From Polyangium spumosum (GTDB taxonomy: Bacteria > Myxococcota_A > Polyangia > Polyangiales > Polyangiaceae), in contig NZ_WJIE01000003.1 in the NCBI RefSeq assembly GCF_009649845.1, forward strand, positions 682,001-746,000: a stretch of 64,000 nucleotides of DNA, read 5' to 3'. The notes under the pieces are model-generated. The model made no database searches and was not told the origin of the DNA. It saw nothing but the letters and a program-made list of their open reading frames with translations. This document shows positions 32,188-42,421 of the stretch, piece after piece (position 1 is the stretch's first letter; each line of letters opens with the position of its first letter). A program made the position numbers and the translations under genes.

Positions 32188-34542
32188 TTACGCGCCGATG
32201 CTCCGACGCACGCGCTCCACGGCGTTGCCGAGCTGGCGCATGGTCTGCTCCTGGATCCGCGCCGCCTCCTCGATCTTCTTCGAGGCCTCGAGGAGCTGCT
32301 CGAAGCCGCGGTTCTGGTTGCGCTGCGAGGCGTTCAGGTTGTTGACCATCGCGGAGATCTGCTCGATCGAGCTCGTCATCTGACGGCCGCCGCGGGCCTG
32401 CTCCTGGCTCGATCGCTCCACGTGCTGGGTGATCGTGCGCATCTTCTCTGCGCTCTTCATGATGAGCTCCGAGCCGCGCGCCTGCTCGGCCGTGGCCGCC
32501 GCGATCTGCTGCACGGTCTCGGCGATGCGGCCGATCGCGTCGGTGACCTGCTTCGACCCCTTGGCCTGCTCGACCGTGGCGCGCGCGATGGCGCGCACCA
32601 TGTTCGTGCTCTTCTGCGAGCTGTCGAGGATCTTCTTCAGCGCGCGCTCGGCCTCGTTCGAGACCTCGACGCCCCGGTCGACGTTGTGCGCGCCGCGCTC
32701 GACGGCGGCGATCGCGTTCTTCGACTCGGCCTGGATCGTCTTGATGAGGTCCGCGATCTCCTTCGTGCTGCCGCCCGCGCGATCCGCGAGCTCCTTGATC
32801 TCGTCGGCGACGACGGCGAAACCCTTGCCGTGCTCGCCGGCCTGCGCCGAGAGGATGGCGGCGTTCAGCGCGAGCAGGTTCGTCTGCTCGGCGACGTCGT
32901 CGATGACCGCGAGGATCTGGCCGATCGCCTCGATGCGGAAGCCGAGGTTCGAGATGACGCTCACGGCCTCCTGGCTCGACTCCTTGATGCGGTAAATCTC
33001 GCTGATCGTCTTCAGGATCGCCTCGGCGCCCTTCTCGGCGTCCATGGCGACCTCCTCGGACAGACGCGCCGTCTCGTTCGCGTTCGACTGGACCTGATCG
33101 ATGGACACGTCCATCTGGTTCATCGAGGAGCTCGTCTCCTCCGCCGTCAGCGAGAGGCCGTCGACGTTCTTCGCGACCTCGCGGATCGAGTAGGCCATCT
33201 CCTCGATCGAGGAGACCGTCTCGCGCACGCTCGCCGCGAGCTCACCGACGTTCTCGGCGACCTCGTCGCTCGTCGCCGTCATCTCGAGGATGCTCGACGA
33301 GCTCTCCTCCGCGCTCGTCGCGAGCATCTCGATCGACTGCGAGAAGCTCGAGAGCGAGGCGTTGATGTCGCGCGCGTGCGCCGTCGCCTGCTCGGCCGAC
33401 GCGAGCACGGTGCCGAGGCCGTCGCCGAGCCGCGGCAGGTACTCGTCGATGACGCCGAGGGCCTCGCCGAGCTCCGAGCGCCGCTTCTGCTCGCGTTGCT
33501 CCGAGCCCGCGAGGCGCTCGCCGATCGACGCGAGCTCCATGTAGATCCGCGCGACCTCGGGCTTCGCGCCCACCGGCGCGCGCACGCGCTCGCCCTCGCC
33601 CGCGCGCTGCACGGCGTTGACGATCTCGCCCTCGAGGATCTGCATCGCCTCGGCGAGCTCTGCGCGGCGCTTCTGCTCGCGCTGCTCGGCCTGCGTGAGC
33701 CGCTCGCCGATCTGCGCGAGCTCCATGAAGATGCGGGCCACCTCCGGCTTCGCGCCGGGCGGGGGACGAACACGCTCGCCCTCGGCGACGCGCTGGACCG
33801 CGTCGACGACGTCGGACTCGACGGTCGCGAGCAGCTCGGCGAGCTCGCTCTTGCGCTGGACCTCGCGTTGCTCGGCCGTGCTCGCGCGTTGCTCGGCGGT
33901 GGCGAGGTTCTGCTCCGCGGCGACAGCGCGCGACTCGGCGGCCGAGATCCGCGCCTCGAGCGACTGGAGCCTCTGCTCGGCGCTGCCGGCGCGTTGCTCG
34001 GCGGCGCTCGCGCGCTCCTCGGCGAGCGAGACCTTCTTGTCCGCGTCCTTCGTCGCGTCGCGGACAACCTCGGCCACGCCCGAGAGCTCGGCGTAGATGC
34101 GCGCCATCTCGGGCTTCGCGCCCGCGGGAGCGCGCACCCGCTCGCCGGACGCGGCGCGACCGAGGGCCTCGATCACCTCGTCGACGTTCACGCTGCTCGT
34201 GCCCGCGTTTTGCTCGAGCTTCGCGACCTCTTCGTTGAGGTCCGCGGTCTTCTTCGAGAGACGCTGGATCTCGTCGTAGACCTCCGCGAGCTCACCGGTC
34301 ACGCCTTCGGGCGTCGCCAGCTTCTTGCCGCGGGCCGCGGCTTTCAGCGCCTCGACGAGCCCGCCGAGCTTGACGTTCGCGCCCTTCGACGCGCTCGCGA
34401 CGAACATCGCGGCCGCGGCGCCGAGGCCTAACAGGTAGAAGAGCTCGGACGAGAAGTCCCTGAGGAAGGACTTGGATCCGATGCCGAAGAGGACGGCGGC
34501 GACGAGGACGACGGCGGGGGGGCCGAGCTGCCTTGAGTTCAT
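32188..34542 (-). CDS. Methyl-accepting chemotaxis-type protein with four HAMP-like units
   Basis: 784 aa. Two short N-terminal membrane helices (about 8-20 and 34-50) with no periplasmic sensor domain between them. Four ~43-residue HAMP-like units at about 60-102, 121-163, 244-286 and 304-346 share GERVRAP-x-GAKPE and AR-I-ELA motifs, separated by coiled coil. The MCP signalling domain follows with its tip at 552-581 ([22 protein letters not shown]). It presumably senses cytoplasmic or membrane state and signals to CheA; no che genes are adjacent. Confidence 0.88.
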   Translation of the reverse strand: MNSRQLGPPAVVLVAAVLFGIGSKSFLRDFSSELFYLLGLGAAAAMFVASASKGANVKLGGLVEALKAAARGKKLATPEGVTGELAEVYDEIQRLSKKTADLNEEVAKLEQNAGTSSVNVDEVIEALGRAASGERVRAPAGAKPEMARIYAELSGVAEVVRDATKDADKKVSLAEERASAAEQRAGSAEQRLQSLEARISAAESRAVAAEQNLATAEQRASTAEQREVQRKSELAELLATVESDVVDAVQRVAEGERVRPPPGAKPEVARIFMELAQIGERLTQAEQREQKRRAELAEAMQILEGEIVNAVQRAGEGERVRAPVGAKPEVARIYMELASIGERLAGSEQREQKRRSELGEALGVIDEYLPRLGDGLGTVLASAEQATAHARDINASLSSFSQSIEMLATSAEESSSSILEMTATSDEVAENVGELAASVRETVSSIEEMAYSIREVAKNVDGLSLTAEETSSSMNQMDVSIDQVQSNANETARLSEEVAMDAEKGAEAILKTISEIYRIKESSQEAVSVISNLGFRIEAIGQILAVIDDVAEQTNLLALNAAILSAQAGEHGKGFAVVADEIKELADRAGGSTKEIADLIKTIQAESKNAIAAVERGAHNVDRGVEVSNEAERALKKILDSSQKSTNMVRAIARATVEQAKGSKQVTDAIGRIAETVQQIAAATAEQARGSELIMKSAEKMRTITQHVERSSQEQARGGRQMTSSIEQISAMVNNLNASQRNQNRGFEQLLEASKKIEEAARIQEQTMRQLGNAVERVRRSIGA

Positions 34543-34686
34543 GGTCTGACGCGGCTTGCGGGTGGCGCGCGTCGGGCGAAGCTCCGGCCGAGGGGCAGGC
34601 GCGAGCCGACACGCGAACGCTCGCCGAGGTTAAGAGCGCCGGGGCCTCGGGTGCAAGGAGAGGGATCATTTCCTCGCGATCGAGGC

Positions 34687-34914
34687 CTACGGCCCGCCCG
34701 CGCCCTGGACCTGCTCGCCGCTCGGCCGCTCGGAACCCCCCTCGCCCTCGGCATTTCCCGCGGGCGGACCGTAGTCCGGCGACGTCCCGAAGGGCTTGTC
34801 GTAGCCCCGAGGATGCGAATGTTTGCGGGGTCGCGTACCGTCGCTCGATCGGATGAACGTGCCGCACCCCACAAGCATCGCCGAAAGAAGCAACAAGCCG
34901 ACGAATCTCCTCAT
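34687..34914 (-). CDS. Small lipoprotein of unknown function (75 aa)
   Basis: It starts MRRFVGLLLLSAMLVGCGTF, a complete lipoprotein signal with lipobox LVGC, preceded by GGAGGG. The mature part is short, hydrophilic, Gly/Pro/His-containing and probably disordered (RKHSHPRGYDKPFGTSPDYG). No family. It lies 144 bp upstream of the MCP on the same strand and divergent from the kinase at 35097. Confidence 0.75.
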   Translation of the reverse strand: MRRFVGLLLLSAMLVGCGTFIRSSDGTRPRKHSHPRGYDKPFGTSPDYGPPAGNAEGEGGSERPSGEQVQGAGGP

Positions 34915-35096
34915 GGACGAGCCCTCCTGCATCGCTGCTCGGAAGTCCGAACTGCGTGGACGTCGGCAGGCCGGGGCACCCTACGGCGCCGGGCGGGGAA
35001 TTTTCGGTCGATCGAAGGGCCGTTTCGTAGTGGGACGTTGCGGCGCAGCGGCCCACGTGCGCCTATGATGCGGGCCCTTTCGAGTTCTCTGCGCCC

Positions 35097-36833
35097 GTGA
35101 CCCTCGCTGCCCGGCTGCTCCTCGCCTTCGGCCTCGTCGCCATCTTCGCCGCGGCGCTCGTGGGTCTGTCGTTGCGCGACGCCTCGCGTCAGATCATCGA
35201 GGGCGATTTCGAGGACCGGATCGAGGCCGCCGCGGTGGGCGTGCGTCGCGAGCTCGCCCAGGAGGCGCGCGCGCTCGAAGGTCTGCTCGGTCCGCTCTGC
35301 GCCCACGACACGTTCGTGGACAAAGCGCACCTCTTGCTCGAAAAAGCGCGCGGCGACGAGGCCGCGATCGAGCCGGGGGCGCGCATCTCGATGCGGCACT
35401 TCGTCCCGGATCAAGCGCGCGCGCTCGGGCTCGACGATCTCGTGCTGGTCACCGACAAGGGCCTGATCCTGGCCGCCTCGGACGTCTCGCGCACGGGCAC
35501 GAAGGCCCCGGAGCTCGCGAAGCTCTTGCGATCGCCGGCGGGCGGCGCGCCGCGGCTCCGGCCCGATCCCGAGGGCGGCGAGGCGTCGCTCGAGGTGCAC
35601 TGCGCGCGCTCGGGCGGCGGCGTCGAGGTCGGGCTCGTCGGCGCGCGCCGCGTCGGCAAGATCCTCGAACGTATCGGCGCCTCGCACGGCGTCGAGCTCC
35701 GCATCGAAGGCGCAGACCGCGTGAAGACGACGGGCGACGCCGTCGTTCGTCCCATCGAGGTCGCCGAGGTCCCCGGCCTGCGCGTCGTGGCCATCGCCGC
35801 GCGCGAGAGGCTCCATGACGCGCTCGCCAAGCTCGACCGCGCGATGCTCTTCGCAGGCTCGGTCGCGCTCGGGCTCGGCCTCGCGATCGCGTTTGTCCTC
35901 GCGCGGAGCCTGTCGCGCCCGATCGTCGAGCTCGCCCGCGAGACGCGCGAGGTCGTGGCCGGCGCGCCGCGCACGGTGAAGGGCCGCGGAGGGCGCGAGC
36001 TCCACGACCTCGCCGACGCCTGGAACCGCACGATCGCCGAGCTCGTCGCGATGCGAAAGCGCCTGGCCGCGACGGAACGTATCGCCGCGCGGCGCGAGGT
36101 GGCGCGGCAGATCGCGCACGAGATCAAGAACCCGCTCGCCCCGATCCGCGCCGCCGTCGAGACGCTGCGCAGGCTCCGCGCCCGCGAAGATCCCGCCTTC
36201 GACGAGTACTTCGAAGAGGCGACGACCACGGTCCTCGAGGAGGTCCACCGGATCGCGAACATCGTCTCCGAGTTCACGCGCTTCGCGCGCCTGCCTCCGC
36301 CGAACCCCGAGCCGATCGACCTCGTCTCCGTGGCGAAGGGCGTGGTCACGCTGCACGCCTCGGCGGGCGAGGGCGTCGAGAAGACGGGGACGCGGCGGGT
36401 CGAGCTTTCGTCCGAGCCGATCCCGCAGGTGATGGCCGATCGTGATCAGATGGTGCAGGTGTTGACCAACCTGATCCAGAACGGCCTCGACGCGGCGAGC
36501 GCCGTGCGCCCCGACCCGCGTGTGCTCGTGACGATCGGCCCGCTCGCGGAGAACAAGGTCCGCGTCGTGGTGCGCGACAACGGCCCGGGCGTACCTGCGG
36601 AGATGGTGCCGCGTCTCTTCGAGGCGTACGCGACGACCAAGGAGAAAGGGACCGGCCTCGGCCTCGCGATCGTCCAGCGCATCGTGTTCGAACACGGCGG
36701 AGAAATCGCGTATCGCGAGGCGAAGAAGGGCGGCGCGGTCTTCGAGCTCCATCTGCCGGTGTCCGGCCCTCCGCTGCTCGACAAACCGCCCGCGGTCGAG
36801 ACCACGGTCCGCGGCCCGGACAGGAGCAGCTAG
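35097..36833 (+). CDS. NtrY-like sensor histidine kinase (second in the window)
   Basis: 578 aa from GTG. N-terminal membrane helix (LLLAFGLVAIFAAALVGLSL), a sensor region of about 220 residues, a second helix (AMLFAGSVALGLGLAIAFVL), HAMP (about 275-325), H-box ARQIAHEIKNPLAPIRAAVE, N-box LTNLIQNGLDAA, DNGPGVPAEM and GTGLGLAIVQRIV. The box resembles NtrY/NtrB kinases. No response regulator lies beside it. It is a distant paralogue of the kinase at 24025. Confidence 0.93.
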   Translation: MTLAARLLLAFGLVAIFAAALVGLSLRDASRQIIEGDFEDRIEAAAVGVRRELAQEARALEGLLGPLCAHDTFVDKAHLLLEKARGDEAAIEPGARISMRHFVPDQARALGLDDLVLVTDKGLILAASDVSRTGTKAPELAKLLRSPAGGAPRLRPDPEGGEASLEVHCARSGGGVEVGLVGARRVGKILERIGASHGVELRIEGADRVKTTGDAVVRPIEVAEVPGLRVVAIAARERLHDALAKLDRAMLFAGSVALGLGLAIAFVLARSLSRPIVELARETREVVAGAPRTVKGRGGRELHDLADAWNRTIAELVAMRKRLAATERIAARREVARQIAHEIKNPLAPIRAAVETLRRLRAREDPAFDEYFEEATTTVLEEVHRIANIVSEFTRFARLPPPNPEPIDLVSVAKGVVTLHASAGEGVEKTGTRRVELSSEPIPQVMADRDQMVQVLTNLIQNGLDAASAVRPDPRVLVTIGPLAENKVRVVVRDNGPGVPAEMVPRLFEAYATTKEKGTGLGLAIVQRIVFEHGGEIAYREAKKGGAVFELHLPVSGPPLLDKPPAVETTVRGPDRSS

Positions 36834-36914
36834 GCGGGATTCCCCATTCCCCTCGAGGCTCGAAAAGCAGGGCCTCGGCTGGCGAGCGTCGATCGGCTCT
36901 GGCATGGTCCCGCC

Positions 36915-39626
36915 ATGCGAAGCTCGACGGCACGCGCCTGGTTCGCCCTCTCGCTCGTGGCTCTCACGTCGATCGCGCCGGGCTGCGGCGGCGGCGCGGT
37001 CCCGAAGCAGTCGCGCACCGCACGCCCGAAGACCACGCTCCGGGCCGACCCGAACCCCAAGCCCCAGGCCGCGCTCCCGGGACCCGCGCTCTTGCCCTCG
37101 TACGTGCTCGCGCGGCTCGACGACGAGAACGCGGCGCCGTACGTCGCGCGCCGCGGCGAGCAGATGCTCCTCTTCTACGACGCGGGCGGCCGGCTCTTCA
37201 CGCGCCTCTGCAACGCGGACGGCAAGCCGAGGACGGCCGAGCCCATCGACGTCGGGCCCGCCGCGGCCGAGATGCCCGTCGCGACCGTCGAGGCCGTGGG
37301 GGACGGATACCTCGCCGCGTGGGTCGAGGGCATGAAGAGCAACGCCGCCGTGAAGGTGCTCTCGCTCGACGCCACGGGCGCCGCGCGCGGCGCGCCCATC
37401 ACGATCGCGCAGTCGGCCGACGAGGTGAGCTGGGTCGAGATCGTCGCGGGCCCGAGCTCGGCGCTCGTCGTGTGGGAGGTGCCTCGTGAAGACCACTTCG
37501 ACGTGCTCGCGGCGCCGGTTACGCCAGGAAAAACCCCCTCCCCCGCGGTCGTCCTCGCGCACGACGCCCTCGGCTGGGACCTCGTCACGACCGAGAGGGG
37601 CGCCGCGATCGCCACCGTCGTCGCGGCGACCGGCGCGCAGGACGAGGCCGAGCAAGGCCGGATCGGCCGCGTGCTCTACGCCGACGTCGATTTCACGGGG
37701 AAGGTCTCGGCGCCCGTCGTCGTGAACCCCGAGGCGACCGCGCAGAACGACATCGTCGTCGCCCGCGCCGGCAAGCGCGCGCTCATCGGCTGGACCGACG
37801 TGCGCAACATCGACTCGAGCGTGTACGTCGCGGCCGTCGAGCCCGGCGGCACGATCGTCACGCCCCCGAAACGCGCCACCACGCCCGTCGGCGAGCAAGC
37901 GCTCGTCTCGCTCGTCTCGGGCGCGGGCGCGGGCAAACGCGCGCTGCTCGCGTGGGAGGACCTCCTGCGATCGCCGCGCGAGGGCCGCCTCATCCACCTC
38001 GCCACGATGGATCCGGACGGCAAGCTCGGCGCCGAGCGCGCGACGCTCGTCTTCAGCGCGAGCGGCCCGCCCGACATCACCGCCGACGGTGACGGGTTCG
38101 CCGCGCTCACCCTCGCGCCCACCACGAGCGCCGAGGGACCGCTGCCCAAGGACGCGCCGATCTGGCCCATCTTCGTGCGCTTCGGCCCCGACATGAACGT
38201 CCGCGCCTCCGAGCCCGTGCGCGCCGAGCCCTTCGCCAGCACCGAGGGCATCCCCTACCTCACGCGCAGTTTGTCCTGCCAGGCAGGCGCTTGCACCACG
38301 CTCGCCGCGAGCGGCGGATCTCCCGCGACGCTCGCGGCGGTCGCCTTGCCCGTGCGGCAGAGCCCCTGGCGCGCGCCGGCTTCGCGGGATCCCGACGAGG
38401 TCCCGCCGCGCCCGCTCGGCGTCACAGCCCTCTACGACGGCGAACACCTCGCCCGCGTCGCCGCCGCCGAGCGCCCCTCCGGCGGCTCGCTCGCCGCGTG
38501 GGTCACCTACCACATCGAAGGCAACAGCGACGTCGGCCGCAGGCCCGCCCGCAAGGACGAGCCGCTCGCCACCGTCGGCGTGCGCGCCGTGTCCGCCGCA
38601 GGTGTTCCTGGGAAAACCCAGATCCTCTCGCGTCGCGGCCTCTCGATCGGCGGCGTCGCGATCGCCTCGGCGCCGGGCGGCAAGGTCGAGGAGAGCGCGC
38701 TCGTCTGGGCCGCGCGTGACAAGAACGACGCCCAGGTCCAGATCGCCAAGCTCGGCCCCGAGGGCGACAAACTCGCGCAGAAGCCCCTCACCACGATCAC
38801 CCGCAAGCCGAACAAGGACGGCGTCCCGAGCGAGGTATCCGACGTCGCCGTCGCCTACGCGCCTCCCAGCGAGCCGGGCAAGAGCACCGACGACGGCTTC
38901 ATCGTCGCCTGGGTCGACACGCGTGACGGCAACGCCGAGGTCTACGCCGCGCGTGTCGATCGCACCTTGCGCAAGGTCGTCCAGGATCGCCGCATCACCG
39001 AGGCGATCGGCGACTCCGCCGAGGTGCAGATCGTGGTGCGCGGCAAGGAGACGCTCCTCGTGTGGTCGGACGCTCGCTCGAACCCCGAGGATGGCAGCGG
39101 CGACATCCACGTCGTCCGCCTCGACACACGCACGCTGCAGAAGGTCGGCCCCGAGACCCGGATCTTCGCTTCTCCTGCGCACTCGCGCTCGCCCTCGGTG
39201 GCGCTCGCGGGCGATCGGGTCGTCGTCGCCTGGATCGAGGAGGCGGCCCCCGACGCGAAGCCCGAGGCGAGCGAGGCGGGCGTGCGGATCGCCGTCATCG
39301 ACGAGCGCGGCGCCAACGTGGGCACCCCGCGCCTCGTGCGTGGCGAGGAGCAGAGCGCCGTCACCTCCGTGGCCGTCACCTGCGCCGCCTCGAAATGCCG
39401 CGGCGTCCTCACCTCCGCGCTCCGCGAGAGCATGCTGCTCGACGCGTTCGAGTTCGCGCCCGGCGCCCCGCCCGGCCCCCTCAAGGCGCTCGCCGCGCTC
39501 ACGGGCGGCGCCAACGCCGACGTCTCCCCCTCGTTCGCCGGCCGCGAGGGCACCTCGCTCTTCTTCGGCGACGACGCCGTCGGCGGCACCGGCCGCGTCC
39601 GGTTCATGACGATCGGCTGGCCCTAG
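36915..39626 (+). CDS. Large exported lipoprotein with repeated beta-sheet units, unknown function
   Basis: 903 aa. Signal peptide ends in SIAPGC, a lipobox-like motif followed by Gly-rich residues. The remainder repeats a pattern of a short strand, then an A-W-x-D/E segment (for example GYLAAWVEG, RALIGWTDVRN, RALLAWEDLL, GFIVAWVDTRDGN, ETLLVWSDARSN, RVVVAWIEEAA), typical of beta-propeller blades. It probably sits on the outer membrane surface as a propeller scaffold. No catalytic motif was seen. Confidence 0.8.
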   Translation: MRSSTARAWFALSLVALTSIAPGCGGGAVPKQSRTARPKTTLRADPNPKPQAALPGPALLPSYVLARLDDENAAPYVARRGEQMLLFYDAGGRLFTRLCNADGKPRTAEPIDVGPAAAEMPVATVEAVGDGYLAAWVEGMKSNAAVKVLSLDATGAARGAPITIAQSADEVSWVEIVAGPSSALVVWEVPREDHFDVLAAPVTPGKTPSPAVVLAHDALGWDLVTTERGAAIATVVAATGAQDEAEQGRIGRVLYADVDFTGKVSAPVVVNPEATAQNDIVVARAGKRALIGWTDVRNIDSSVYVAAVEPGGTIVTPPKRATTPVGEQALVSLVSGAGAGKRALLAWEDLLRSPREGRLIHLATMDPDGKLGAERATLVFSASGPPDITADGDGFAALTLAPTTSAEGPLPKDAPIWPIFVRFGPDMNVRASEPVRAEPFASTEGIPYLTRSLSCQAGACTTLAASGGSPATLAAVALPVRQSPWRAPASRDPDEVPPRPLGVTALYDGEHLARVAAAERPSGGSLAAWVTYHIEGNSDVGRRPARKDEPLATVGVRAVSAAGVPGKTQILSRRGLSIGGVAIASAPGGKVEESALVWAARDKNDAQVQIAKLGPEGDKLAQKPLTTITRKPNKDGVPSEVSDVAVAYAPPSEPGKSTDDGFIVAWVDTRDGNAEVYAARVDRTLRKVVQDRRITEAIGDSAEVQIVVRGKETLLVWSDARSNPEDGSGDIHVVRLDTRTLQKVGPETRIFASPAHSRSPSVALAGDRVVVAWIEEAAPDAKPEASEAGVRIAVIDERGANVGTPRLVRGEEQSAVTSVAVTCAASKCRGVLTSALRESMLLDAFEFAPGAPPGPLKALAALTGGANADVSPSFAGREGTSLFFGDDAVGGTGRVRFMTIGWP

Positions 39627-39635
39627 ATCGTTTGA

Positions 39636-40874
39636 CTACCAATCATCCGAGCGCGGCCGCGGCGCGCCTCGCAGCTCCGCGAGCGCGTCCTCGGCCGACA
39701 GGATCACCTGCTCCGCCTCGTCCACGTTGTTCGGCCAGTGCGGGCTCAGCCGCAACACGCCGTCCGGGATCGCCGTGCTGATCCCGCGCTGCAACAACGC
39801 GCGGTGCAGCGCGACCACGTCCACGTCCTCGGGCGGCAGCACCGACAAGATCCCGCTCCGCCGCTTCACCTCCGGCGCGCGCAGGCTCTTGAAGCCTCGC
39901 TCCACGAGGCCCTCCTCGACCACGTCGCCCCAGCGCACCACGTGCGTGAAGATCTCCGCCACGCCGAGCTCGGCCACGAGATCCACCGCCGCTTCGAGCC
40001 CCACGAGCCCGATCGCGTTGATGCAGCCCACCTCGAAGACGTCCGCGCGTTTCTTGAACGGCCGGTCGTAACGCATGTGCCCCGGCCCCTCGAGCAGGAA
40101 GCGCACCGCGTCCTCGTGGCTCAGCCACCCCGCGACGTGCGGATCGAGCGCCTCGATGCGCTCCTTCCGCACGTAGAGCATCCCCGTCCCCTCGGGGCCC
40201 ATCAGCCACTTGTGCCCGCCCGAGGCCCAGTAATCGACGCCGAGCGCGCGCACGTCCACGGGCACGGCGCCCGTCGCCTGGATCCCGTCCACGAACAGCT
40301 CCGCCCCCTGCGCGTGGCAGAGCGCCGCCATCTCCCCGATCGGCATCCGCAGCCCCGACCGGAACTGCACCGCGCTCACCGCCACGAGCCGCGCGCCCTT
40401 CGCGAGCTCCTCCGTCAGCCGCCCGAGCCCTCGCTCGTCGCTCTCCTGGAAGTCCGCGAGCGGGAGGAACACGGCCTCCAGGCCGAAGAGCTCCGCCGCG
40501 CGTCGCCACGGCGTCACGTTCGCCGGGAACTCCCCTTCGAACAGGATCACTCGATCGCCGCGCTTCCACGGCAAGGACAGCGCGATCGCCGTCACGCCCG
40601 TCGACGTGTTCGGGACGAACGCGATCTCCTCGGCCGACGCGCCCACGAGCCGCGCGAGCTTCTCGCGCAGCCGCGACCTCTGCGCGCCGTAGGTCCCGAA
40701 GGCCTGCGCCCCGCGCCGCCCCCAGTCGACGATCGCGTTTTGCATCGCGCGGCGCACGGGCCAGGACGGCGGCGAGATCGCCGCGTGGTTGCAATAGACG
40801 AGCGGCTCGAGGTCCGGAAAATGCTCCCGATCGCCGAGCTTTGCCGTGAATTTGACGTCGCCGTCGCGGCTCAT
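39636..40874 (-). CDS. Class V aminotransferase (isopenicillin N epimerase/cysteine desulfurase-like fold)
   Basis: 412 aa from the ATG at 40874. It is a PLP enzyme; the Schiff-base lysine is K222 in ASGGHKWLMGPEGTG. LVYCNHAAISPPS at the N-terminus, VPNTSTGVTAIA, and LFVDGIQATGAVPVDV (the aspartate contacting the PLP nitrogen) fit the class V family. No catalytic Cys loop of a desulfurase is obvious, so an epimerase, lyase or kynureninase-like role is as likely. It converges on the propeller lipoprotein. Confidence 0.85.
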   Translation of the reverse strand: MSRDGDVKFTAKLGDREHFPDLEPLVYCNHAAISPPSWPVRRAMQNAIVDWGRRGAQAFGTYGAQRSRLREKLARLVGASAEEIAFVPNTSTGVTAIALSLPWKRGDRVILFEGEFPANVTPWRRAAELFGLEAVFLPLADFQESDERGLGRLTEELAKGARLVAVSAVQFRSGLRMPIGEMAALCHAQGAELFVDGIQATGAVPVDVRALGVDYWASGGHKWLMGPEGTGMLYVRKERIEALDPHVAGWLSHEDAVRFLLEGPGHMRYDRPFKKRADVFEVGCINAIGLVGLEAAVDLVAELGVAEIFTHVVRWGDVVEEGLVERGFKSLRAPEVKRRSGILSVLPPEDVDVVALHRALLQRGISTAIPDGVLRLSPHWPNNVDEAEQVILSAEDALAELRGAPRPRSDDW

Positions 40875-40962
40875 GGGCCGAGAGGATGCGCCTCCGAACG
40901 GCCTCCTGGCAAGCCGCGACGCTCGCGGACGGCCTCGGCCTCGGGTAGTCTCCCGGGCCGAC

Positions 40963-41871
40963 GTGCGCGGCAACGACAGTGCTTATCGGGATCCCTTGCA
41001 GGGCTTGCGCGCCCGCGTGCAGGACCTCGCCCGCGAGGTCGAGGAGCGCGAGGCCATGGTGACCGACGCCCTCTTTTCGCACCTGCCTTCGATGCTCGCG
41101 AGCAAGCTCCGCGACCTTCGCGCGTATGCGCTCACGCCCGCGAAGACCGAGGCCGAGCTCCACGAGGCCGAGGCCACGCTCCTCGCGTATCGTGACGCCC
41201 TCGACGAGGCGATCGAGCTCGCGCCCGACCTCGAAGACGCGCAACGCGTCCTGCCCGAGATCACGCCCGATCCAAAACTCGCGAGCCACCTGCGTCCCTT
41301 CATCGACCTCTTCATGGCCGACATCGTCCTCGAGACGTGTGACGCCGCCGAGCGTGGCTTGCGCCTCGGCGCGCTCGCCCTCGACAAGGACGCCGCCCTC
41401 GAAAAGGAGAGCAAGTACGCCTTCCGCGCCCGTTTTCGCGCGCACGACGCGCCCATCTCGATCCTCGCCCAGATCGCCTACTCCGCCAACGACACGCCGG
41501 CCGAGGTCCACGTCTTCCTCACGACCTCCGTCGCGGCAGGAACACCGCCGCTCCGGATTCGCCCGCAGACGTTGTTGCATGGCATCGGCAAGGCGGTTGG
41601 CCTCGTGCGTGAGGCCGAGGTCGGGGACGAACGTTTTGATGATTTGTTCCTCATCGAGGCCGAACAGGACGCAGCAAAGCGCCTGCTCGGCCCCGCCGTG
41701 CGCAAGGCGCTGCTCGTGGTCGCGAGCTTCGACATCCCCGATCTCGTCGTGCGTGACGGCCGGGCCGATCTCCACTTCCGCTTCGAGCCGAACGAGCGCC
41801 TGATCCGGAGCGCCACCCTCGCCCTCGCCTTGATCCGAAAGGCGCCCGTGCGTGTCTCGCTCTTGCGCTGA
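40963..41871 (+). CDS. Hypothetical protein (302 aa)
   Basis: The start is uncertain; a GTG at 40963 is the first plausible codon between the divergent gene and the conserved-looking region. The N-terminus is helical (LRARVQDLAREVEEREAMVT), the rest alpha/beta with AFRARFRAHDAPISILAQIA and PAEVHVFLTTSVAAG. No family is recognised. The thioredoxin-like lipoprotein begins 13 bp downstream, suggesting an operon. Confidence 0.65.
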   Translation: MRGNDSAYRDPLQGLRARVQDLAREVEEREAMVTDALFSHLPSMLASKLRDLRAYALTPAKTEAELHEAEATLLAYRDALDEAIELAPDLEDAQRVLPEITPDPKLASHLRPFIDLFMADIVLETCDAAERGLRLGALALDKDAALEKESKYAFRARFRAHDAPISILAQIAYSANDTPAEVHVFLTTSVAAGTPPLRIRPQTLLHGIGKAVGLVREAEVGDERFDDLFLIEAEQDAAKRLLGPAVRKALLVVASFDIPDLVVRDGRADLHFRFEPNERLIRSATLALALIRKAPVRVSLLR

Positions 41872-41884
41872 TACATAACGCGTG

Positions 41885-42421
41885 ATGGTGATCGCCTCGA
41901 AGTGGAAATCTCTCACGCTGGCGTTCTTCGTGGCCGCGGCGCCCTTCGTCTCGGGTTGTTCGACCGAAAGAAAGCCCGCGCCGGAGGCCAAGCCCGAGCC
42001 TGCCGCTGCGTCGAAGGGGCGTGTCGAGTGGGTCCGCGCGGCCGAGGGGGAGGACGTCGCGACGATCGTTCGTCGCGAGCTCGAGCGCGCTCGCAAGGAC
42101 GGACGGGACCTCCTCGTCTACGTGGGCGCGAAGTGGTGCGAGCCCTGCCAGAGGTTCCACCACGCGGCCGAGAAGGGGGAGCTCGACGACGTCTTTCCGC
42201 GCCTCCGGATCCTGGAGTTCGACCTCGATCGTGACGCCGAGCGGCTCGCCGTCGCCGGTTACGCTTCGCGGCTCATCCCCTTATTTGTCGCGCCAAACGA
42301 TGACGGCACCGCCTCTGCGCGGCGCATCGAGGGCTCGGTCAAGGGCGAGGCGGCCGTCATGGAGATTGCGGGGCGCCTGCGCCGCATCTTGCCGCGCGCC
42401 TCGGCCGGCCCTACCGGCTGA
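41885..42421 (+). CDS. Thioredoxin-fold lipoprotein
   Basis: 178 aa from the ATG at 41885. Lipoprotein signal with lipobox FVSGC (C25), a Pro/Ala/Lys linker, then a thioredoxin fold with the redox motif WCEPC (C85, C88) in VYVGAKWCEPCQRFHHA and a cis-Pro candidate in ASRLIPLFVAP. Probably a membrane-tethered periplasmic thiol reductase or isomerase. Overall similarity is to the thioredoxin_7/DsbD-gamma type rather than TlpA. Confidence 0.85.
   Translation: MVIASKWKSLTLAFFVAAAPFVSGCSTERKPAPEAKPEPAAASKGRVEWVRAAEGEDVATIVRRELERARKDGRDLLVYVGAKWCEPCQRFHHAAEKGELDDVFPRLRILEFDLDRDAERLAVAGYASRLIPLFVAPNDDGTASARRIEGSVKGEAAVMEIAGRLRRILPRASAGPTG

Noticed and set aside
34911-39182. Minus-strand open frame of 1423 codons
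   Set aside because: Antisense to the histidine kinase and lipoprotein genes; no recognisable motif.
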